Source of the DNA: Aeromonas rivipollensis
Lineage (GTDB): Bacteria; Pseudomonadota; Gammaproteobacteria; Enterobacterales; Aeromonadaceae
Assembly: GCF_010974825.1 (NCBI RefSeq)
Contig: NZ_JAAILA010000010.1
Location: 124,001-188,000 of the forward strand
DNA length: 64,000 nt
Reading direction: 5' to 3'
Shown here: positions 58,632 through 64,000 of the stretch, in pieces
Layout: every line of letters begins with the position of its first letter
Position numbering within the stretch: position 1 is the first letter of the stretch
The notes under the pieces: model-generated
Database searches by the model: none
What the model was told of the DNA's origin: nothing
Seen by the model: only the letters and a program-made list of their open reading frames with translations
Made by a program: the position numbers and the translations under genes

Positions 58632-59573
58632 TTACCCTTTGTAGATCTTCGGGTTAAACACATCCCGCAGCCAGTCACCCAGCAGGTTGATGACCAGCAC
58701 CAGCACCACCAGGCAGATGCCCGGGAAGGCGGTGATCCACCAGGAGCCGGAGAAGATGTAGTTGAAGCCCACGCTGATGAGGGAGCCCAGCGACGGCTGA
58801 TCCACCGGCATACCCAGCCCCAGGAAGGAGAGTGCCGCCTCGCTCATGATGGCGTTCGCCACCTGCACAGTGGAGATGACCAGGATGGGCGACAGGCAGT
58901 TCGGCAGTATGTGGCGGAACATGATGCGCGGGGCACGGAACCCCATCACCTGGGCCGCTTCCACATACTCCTTCTTCTTCTCCGCCAGCACGGAGGCGCG
59001 TACCGTCCGGGCGTACTGGGGCCACTCGGCGATGCCGATGATCACCACCAGCATCAGGATGGCGAACTTAGAGTAGAACTCGGAGCCAAAGGTCGCCTGG
59101 AAGATGGCGGAGATGATGATGGCCACCATCATGGTGGAGAACGACAGCTGCACGTCGGCAAAGCGCATCAGCAGGTTGTCGATGCGACCACCGAAGTAAC
59201 CGGCGATGAGGCCGATGACGATGCCGAGCACCAGCTGCAGACCGACGGCGAACAGGCCTATAGTCAACGAGATGCGGGCGCCATAGAGGATGGTGCTCCA
59301 GATGTCACGACCCTGGTTGTCGGTGCCGAGCCAGAAGCGCGCCTCGCCCCCTTCCAGCCAGGAGGGAGGCAGCTCCGCATCCATCAGATCGAAGCTGGTC
59401 TGGTCATAGACGTTGTGCGGTGCCAGCCAGGGCGCCAGCAGCGCCGCCAGTACGAACACCACAAACACCGCAAAGCTGAACATGGCTACCTTGTCCCGCA
59501 GGAAGTAGTAGACGATGTCAGAGTTCTTGAATCGCGCCCAACGGCTTGGGCTTGCAGTTACAGCGTTAGTCAT
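58632..59573 (-). CDS. Oligopeptide ABC transporter permease (DppC/OppC type)
   Basis: 313-residue inner-membrane permease. N-terminal helix (YYFLRDKVAMFSFAVFVVFVLAALLAPWLA), then the binding-protein-dependent transport fold with the EAA loop (YVEAAQVMGFRAPRIMFRHILPNCLSPILV) that contacts the ATPase. OppC-family N-terminal extension WLGTDNQGRDIWSTILYGAR is present. Last of four genes; it starts 3 nt after the DppB-type stop. Confidence 0.92.
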   Translation of the reverse strand: MTNAVTASPSRWARFKNSDIVYYFLRDKVAMFSFAVFVVFVLAALLAPWLAPHNVYDQTSFDLMDAELPPSWLEGGEARFWLGTDNQGRDIWSTILYGARISLTIGLFAVGLQLVLGIVIGLIAGYFGGRIDNLLMRFADVQLSFSTMMVAIIISAIFQATFGSEFYSKFAILMLVVIIGIAEWPQYARTVRASVLAEKKKEYVEAAQVMGFRAPRIMFRHILPNCLSPILVISTVQVANAIMSEAALSFLGLGMPVDQPSLGSLISVGFNYIFSGSWWITAFPGICLVVLVLVINLLGDWLRDVFNPKIYKG

Positions 59574-59576
59574 CTG

Positions 59577-60551
59577 TTACCCCTTGGCGGTCAGGTTGAC
59601 GGTCGGGTTGATGAACCCGTAGAGCAGGTCGACCAGGGTATTGGTCACCACGAAGATAAGGCCCACAAAGATGACGTAAGCGGTGATCAGCGGGGTATCG
59701 ACCCTGTGGATCGCCTCGAGGAACAGGAAACCCGTCCCTGGCCACTGGAACACGCTCTCGGTCAGTATGGTGTAAGCCACCATGGTGCCGATCTGCACGC
59801 CGCCGACTGTGATGACCGGCAGCATGGTGTTTTTGAGGGCGTGGCTGTAGTAGACCTTGTTGTTGTCCAGCCCCTTGGCACGGGCGAACTTCACGTACTC
59901 GGAGGAGAGCTGCTCCAGCATCTCGGAGCGTACCAGCCGGATGAACAGCGGCAGCATGATGGAGGAGAGGGACACCGCAGGCAGGATCAGGTGCTTGATA
60001 CCGTCCCAGGTGAAGAAGCCCGACTCCCAGCCCAGCAGGTTGTAGGTCTCGCCACGGCCATAGGCCGGCAGCCAGCCCAGCTGGATGGAGAAGAGGTACA
60101 TCAGCATGATGGCGGTCAGGAAGACCGGGATCGAGATGCCGATGCTGCTCACCGCCATGATGAGCTTGGTCAGGAAACTGCGCGGCCTTATCGCCGAATA
60201 AACCCCCAGCGGAATGGAGACCACGACGATGATGAGCGCGGCAGCAAACACCAGCTCAAGGGTAGCCACCAGCTTGTCGAGGATCACCTCGAGGGCCGGT
60301 CGCTTGAAGAAATAGGAGGTGCCCAGATCCCCTTGCACCGCGTTCTGCAAGAAGCGGCTGTATTTCACCAAAAAGGGATCATTGAGGCCCATTTTGTCGC
60401 GCAGCTCCTGGCGCACGGACTCGGAGACGGATTGTCCCACCAGCTCGCGCAGCGGATCCCCCAGGTTGTCCTGGATGGAGAAGGCGACCAGGCTGATGAC
60501 GAACATCACTATCACGGCCTGATAGAACCGTTTCAGCAGGAATGTAAACAT
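59577..60551 (-). CDS. Oligopeptide ABC transporter permease (DppB/OppB type)
   Basis: 324-residue permease from MFTFLLKRFYQAVIVMFVISLVAF, preceded by AGGACAAGC; the longer frame from 60584 is rejected. DppB-type features: LGDPLRELVG, LNDPFLVKYSRFLQNAVQGDLGTSY, and the EAA loop YVKFARAKGLDNNKVYYSHALKNTMLPVI. Pairs with the DppC-type protein. Confidence 0.92.
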   Translation of the reverse strand: MFTFLLKRFYQAVIVMFVISLVAFSIQDNLGDPLRELVGQSVSESVRQELRDKMGLNDPFLVKYSRFLQNAVQGDLGTSYFFKRPALEVILDKLVATLELVFAAALIIVVVSIPLGVYSAIRPRSFLTKLIMAVSSIGISIPVFLTAIMLMYLFSIQLGWLPAYGRGETYNLLGWESGFFTWDGIKHLILPAVSLSSIMLPLFIRLVRSEMLEQLSSEYVKFARAKGLDNNKVYYSHALKNTMLPVITVGGVQIGTMVAYTILTESVFQWPGTGFLFLEAIHRVDTPLITAYVIFVGLIFVVTNTLVDLLYGFINPTVNLTAKG

Positions 60552-60646
60552 GCTTGTCCTTCTACGTGGCCTGTGTCTTGGCACAGGCTTCTGTTAATGA
60601 CGGGGCACCCATGGGCGCCCCGCCAGGTCCTTCCTTAGCGCTTCAC

Positions 60647-62203
60647 TTACTTGTTGACCACCAGGTCACCCAGGTAAGGGAAGTTCATCACGTTGACCAC
60701 AGGCTTGATGTCGACGTTCTTCTTGGCACCGTAGGCCAGGTCTTCCCAGTGCAAGGGCACGTAGGCAGCGTCGTCGATCAGCATGGCTTCCACCTTCTGC
60801 AGGATGGCGGCACGCTTGGCCGGATCGGTTTCGGTGTTCGCTTCCATCACCATCTTGTCAGCTTCTGCGTTGGCATAACCGCCGCAGTTGTACTGACCCA
60901 TGCCGGTCTTGGCATCCTTGGTGAAGGTCAGGAACTCGAAGAAGTTCGCACTGTCTTCGGTGTCGGAGTGCCAGCCGATCAACTGCATGTCGGAGGCGCA
61001 CTTGTCAAACTCGGGCCAGTACTGGGCAACCGGCATGGTCTTCAGATCCACCTTGATGTTGATCTTGGACAGCATGGCGGAGACGGCCTGGGCGATCTTG
61101 ACATCGTTGACGTAGCGGGCAGCCGGGGAGATGAAGGTCATCTTGAAGCCCTTCTCGTAACCAGCTTCCTTCATCAGCTCCTTGGCCTTGGCCAGATCAT
61201 ACTGGGGCTTGAGCGCCTCGTTGTAACCGGCATAGCCTTTCGGGCTCAGCTGGCCAGCGGGGGTACCGAAGCCCTTGTTGATCTTGTCGACTATGCCCAC
61301 CTGGTTGATGGCGTAGTTGATTGCCTGACGCACGCGCTTGTCTTTGAGCGCCGGGTTGGTGTTCTGGTTCAGCTCGATGATGATGGCGCGGGTACCGGAC
61401 AGGGTCACCAGCTGGGAATCCTTGCCGTTCTTCACGCGCTCCAGATCGTTCGGGGCAACCGGGTAGATCATGTCCACATCACCACCCAGCAGGGCGGCTA
61501 CGCGGGTCGCGTCTTCCTTGATCGGCACCACGGTCAGGTTCTGGACGTTGCCCTTGGAGGCCTTGTCCCAGTAGTTGGCGTTGCGGGCATACTCCAGCTT
61601 GACGCCCTGCTCGCGGAACTTGACGCTGAACGGACCAGTACCGGAAACATGGGTAGAGGCATAGGAGTCGCCGTTCTTGACGATGGCGGCCTTGTCCTTG
61701 CCGGCTTCATCCTTGCCGCTGTAGAACTTGGAGTCCATCGGGAAGATGTAGGTGACGGTCTGCAGCACCAGCGGGAACGGCTTGGCGGTGACGAGATCCA
61801 CGGTGAAGTCATCCACCTTCTTGGCTTCGGCGATGGGGTCGAAGATCGCCTTGAAGTCCGGGGAGGCCTTCAGACGGTTGACGGTCCATACCACGTCATC
61901 GGCGGTGAAGTCGTTGCCGGAGTGGAACTTGACACCCTTGCGCAGGTGGAAGCGGACGGTCTTGTCGTCGATGCGCTCATACTTCTCGGCTAGACGCGGC
62001 TCGAATTGCAGATCCTGGGTGTAACGCATCAGGGGATCGAACACCAGGTGAGACATCTCCAGGGTCTGACCGGAGAGCTGCTCCTGCGGGTCCAGCGAGG
62101 TGGCGTCAGAGGCGACGGCAACCTTGATGTCGGCGGCAGAAACGTTGAACGCGAGACCAGCGGCGAACAGCGCCATGGCGATCTTGGATAATCCTTTCTT
62201 CAT
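60647..62203 (-). CDS. Peptide-binding periplasmic protein (SBP family 5)
   Basis: 518-residue solute-binding protein. Signal peptide MKKGLSKIAMALFAAGLAFNVSA, mature start ADIKVAVASDATSLDPQEQ. Family 5 blocks include LAEKYERIDDKTVRFHLRKGVKFHSGNDFTADDVVWTVNRL and AINYAINQ. The ligand is probably peptides but not certain; dipeptide, haem and nickel binders belong to the same family. The start is ATG 62203 after GGAGAAAGAC. It lies between the ATPase and permease genes. Confidence 0.9.
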   Translation of the reverse strand: MKKGLSKIAMALFAAGLAFNVSAADIKVAVASDATSLDPQEQLSGQTLEMSHLVFDPLMRYTQDLQFEPRLAEKYERIDDKTVRFHLRKGVKFHSGNDFTADDVVWTVNRLKASPDFKAIFDPIAEAKKVDDFTVDLVTAKPFPLVLQTVTYIFPMDSKFYSGKDEAGKDKAAIVKNGDSYASTHVSGTGPFSVKFREQGVKLEYARNANYWDKASKGNVQNLTVVPIKEDATRVAALLGGDVDMIYPVAPNDLERVKNGKDSQLVTLSGTRAIIIELNQNTNPALKDKRVRQAINYAINQVGIVDKINKGFGTPAGQLSPKGYAGYNEALKPQYDLAKAKELMKEAGYEKGFKMTFISPAARYVNDVKIAQAVSAMLSKINIKVDLKTMPVAQYWPEFDKCASDMQLIGWHSDTEDSANFFEFLTFTKDAKTGMGQYNCGGYANAEADKMVMEANTETDPAKRAAILQKVEAMLIDDAAYVPLHWEDLAYGAKKNVDIKPVVNVMNFPYLGDLVVNK

Positions 62204-62261
62204 GTCTTTCTCCATGCTTTTGGCTTTTTATTGACAGACAAACCGGCGAGCCGGTGCTTTC

Positions 62262-63986
62262 CTAGCTTGCGATTTCCAGCCCCTCGCGGGACATTCCCTT
62301 AAATTCCGGCATGAGGGAGATCAGCTTGCGGCTGTACTCATGCTCGGCATTGGTAAATAGTTTTTCGGTCTCCGCGACCTCCACCAGGTGGCCGTGCTGC
62401 ATCACGCCGATGCGATCGCACATCTGGCGGATAACCGGCAGATCGTGGCTGATGAACAGCATGGTGAGCCCAAGCTCCTGCTGCAAATCCTTGAGCAGGT
62501 TGAGGATCTGGGCCTGCACCGAGACATCCAGCGCCGAGGTGGGCTCGTCGCAGATGAGGAAGCGCGGCCGGGTCGCCAGGGCGCGGGCGATAGAGATGCG
62601 CTGGCGCTGACCACCTGAGAACTCGTGGGGATACTTGACCCCTGCCCCGCGGCCGAGGCCGACGTGATCCAGCAGATCGCTCACTATGCCCTGGATCTGG
62701 CTCTCGCTGCTCGCCAGTTTGTGGAAGCGGATCGGCTCGGCGATGATGTCACGCACCTTCATGCGCGGGTTCATCGAGGAGTAAGGGTTCTGGAACACCA
62801 TCTGCATCTGGCGGCGCAGCGGGCGGCGCTCATGCTCCCCTTTCAGGGCGGTGAGGTCGATCCCCTCGAAGAAGATCTTGCCGGTATCGGGCGGATAGAG
62901 GCCCGTGATGGCACGGGCTATGGTGGATTTGCCGGAGCCCGACTCCCCCACCAGACCGAAGGTCTCCCCTTCGAAGATCTCGAAGCTGATGTTGTTGCAG
63001 GCACGCACGTACTGGCGGCGGCTCGGGAAGATGGAATCCTTGGTGACGAACTTCAGATCCACGTTCTCCACCCGCAGCAGGGCACCTTCATAGCTGCGCT
63101 CGTCCTGACTCTGGCCGAGCCAGTGGGTCTTGAGATCGATGCTGAGATCCGGCGCACTGGCGTCTTCGATGTAGGAGACCAGGGGGAAGCGCACCAGCTT
63201 CACATCCGAGCGGGGCACCGCCGAGATGAGGCTGCGGGTATAGGGGTGGCTGGGGCGACCCAGCACCTGTTCTGTGGTGCCGAACTCAACCAGATCCCCG
63301 CGATACATGACAGCCACCTTGTCGGTGACGTTGGATACCACGCCCATGTCGTGGGTCACCAGCATGCAGCCCACCTGACGCTCCTTGCAGAGGTTGCGGA
63401 TGAGCTGGAGGATCTGATCCTGAATCGAAACGTCAAGCGCCGTGGTCGGCTCATCGGCGATGATGAGCTCGGGATCCCCCGACAGCGCTATGGCGATGAC
63501 CACCCGCTGGCGCATGCCACCGGAGAACTGGTGCGGGTACTGCTTGATGCGGATTTCCGGCTGCGGTATCCCGACCGCCCCCATCAGCTCGAGGGCCTTG
63601 GCAAAGGCGGCCTCGCGATTGAGATCGGTATTGGCCAGTATGGTCTCCACCAACTGTTGTTCAACGGTGAACAGCGGATTGAGGGAGGTCATGGGATCCT
63701 GGAAGATGAAGCCGATACGGGAGCCACGGATGGCCCGCATCTCGTTCTGGCTCTTGCCGGAGATGAGCTCGCCGTTGAGGTAGATATCGCCACGGGCGAT
63801 GCGACCGGGCGGGCTCAACAGATCGATGACGGCATTGCCTATGGTGGACTTGCCGGCACCTGATTCACCGACTACGCCGACGATCTCGCCTTTTTCCACG
63901 GAAAAAGAGAGATCCTTGACCGCGGCCAGCACCCCATAGCGGGAGGGGTACTCGATCCGCAAGTTTTTCACTTCGAGCAAGGACAT
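62262..63986 (-). CDS. Fused double ATPase of a peptide ABC transporter (OppD-OppF type)
   Basis: 574-residue protein with two complete ABC ATPases in tandem, like YejF. First half: Walker A GESGAGKSTIGNAV near residue 38, FSGGMRQRVVIAIAL, LIIADEPTTALDVS. Second half: GESGSGKSTIARAI near residue 349, FSGGQRQRISIARAL, FLICDEPTSALDVS. Each is followed by an oligopeptide-type C-terminal extension. The start has AGAGG 5 nt upstream. First gene of the transporter unit; no separate ATPases are present. Confidence 0.94.
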   Translation of the reverse strand: MSLLEVKNLRIEYPSRYGVLAAVKDLSFSVEKGEIVGVVGESGAGKSTIGNAVIDLLSPPGRIARGDIYLNGELISGKSQNEMRAIRGSRIGFIFQDPMTSLNPLFTVEQQLVETILANTDLNREAAFAKALELMGAVGIPQPEIRIKQYPHQFSGGMRQRVVIAIALSGDPELIIADEPTTALDVSIQDQILQLIRNLCKERQVGCMLVTHDMGVVSNVTDKVAVMYRGDLVEFGTTEQVLGRPSHPYTRSLISAVPRSDVKLVRFPLVSYIEDASAPDLSIDLKTHWLGQSQDERSYEGALLRVENVDLKFVTKDSIFPSRRQYVRACNNISFEIFEGETFGLVGESGSGKSTIARAITGLYPPDTGKIFFEGIDLTALKGEHERRPLRRQMQMVFQNPYSSMNPRMKVRDIIAEPIRFHKLASSESQIQGIVSDLLDHVGLGRGAGVKYPHEFSGGQRQRISIARALATRPRFLICDEPTSALDVSVQAQILNLLKDLQQELGLTMLFISHDLPVIRQMCDRIGVMQHGHLVEVAETEKLFTNAEHEYSRKLISLMPEFKGMSREGLEIAS

Positions 63987-64000
63987 GGTTACCTCTGCGG

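Overview
The window is a dense, GC-rich stretch of gammaproteobacterial chromosome. Gene content and order point to Aeromonas or a close relative. The markers are a leuS-lptE-holA-nadD-rsfS-rlmH-mrdA-mrdB-mltB-rlpA-dacA-ybeD-lipB-lipA cluster, pomAB next to xseB-ispA-dxs, and glmM-tpiA-secG-tRNA-Leu-tRNA-fMet-rimP-nusA-infB-rbfA-truB-rpsO-pnp. This genus call is inference from protein similarity and synteny, not a database search. I see no prophage, transposase, integron, CRISPR array or rRNA.

Layout. 1-14.6 kb (+): envelope and cell-shape operon (LPS assembly, elongation peptidoglycan synthesis, lytic enzymes), with ribosome-silencing and rRNA-methylation genes, ending in lipoate synthesis. 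14.7-18.5 kb: a GNAT acetyltransferase, an orphan NqrE-type membrane subunit with an unknown small membrane protein, then recJ-dsbC (-). 19.4-28.2 kb: mscL, xerD, fldB, the tldD-pmbA protease pair, a VOC protein, an L,D-transpeptidase, yegQ (trhP) and yfhL. 28.5-30.6 kb: small periplasmic and DsrE proteins and an MFS carrier. 30.7-45.5 kb (-): the RNA and translation superoperon (ftsH, folP, glmM, tpiA, secG, two tRNAs, rimP, nusA, infB, rbfA, truB, rpsO, pnp). 45.6-47.8 kb: rlmE, yhbY, a possible PilZ protein, greA. 48.2-53.2 kb (-): PRC-barrel, CsbD-like and BON stress-type proteins around a four-gene MCE lipid transporter. 53.6-58.5 kb: PomB/PomA sodium stator (-), then xseB-ispA-dxs (+). 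58.6-64 kb (-): an oligopeptide ABC transporter with a fused double ATPase.

The most unusual feature is a recurrent structure at gene ends. In the + strand genes of the first 28.5 kb, at least nine stop codons (lptE, holA, nadD, rlmH, mrdA, mrdB, lipB, pmbA, yfhL), and more weakly lipA, are followed by a degenerate copy of the same gene's 3' end. At most junctions this copy sits in a short ORF whose start codon overlaps or lies 3 nt from the upstream stop, and whose stop overlaps the downstream start codon with the same overlap geometry as the first junction. In several the N-terminus resembles the downstream protein and the C-terminus resembles the upstream protein. The best case is a 44-codon ORF between mrdB and mltB. 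Its RodA-like tail differs from RodA almost only at synonymous positions. These could be fossils of tandem junction duplication or allele replacement, kept open because they relay translational coupling. I found no such copies in the minus-strand genes of the other half.
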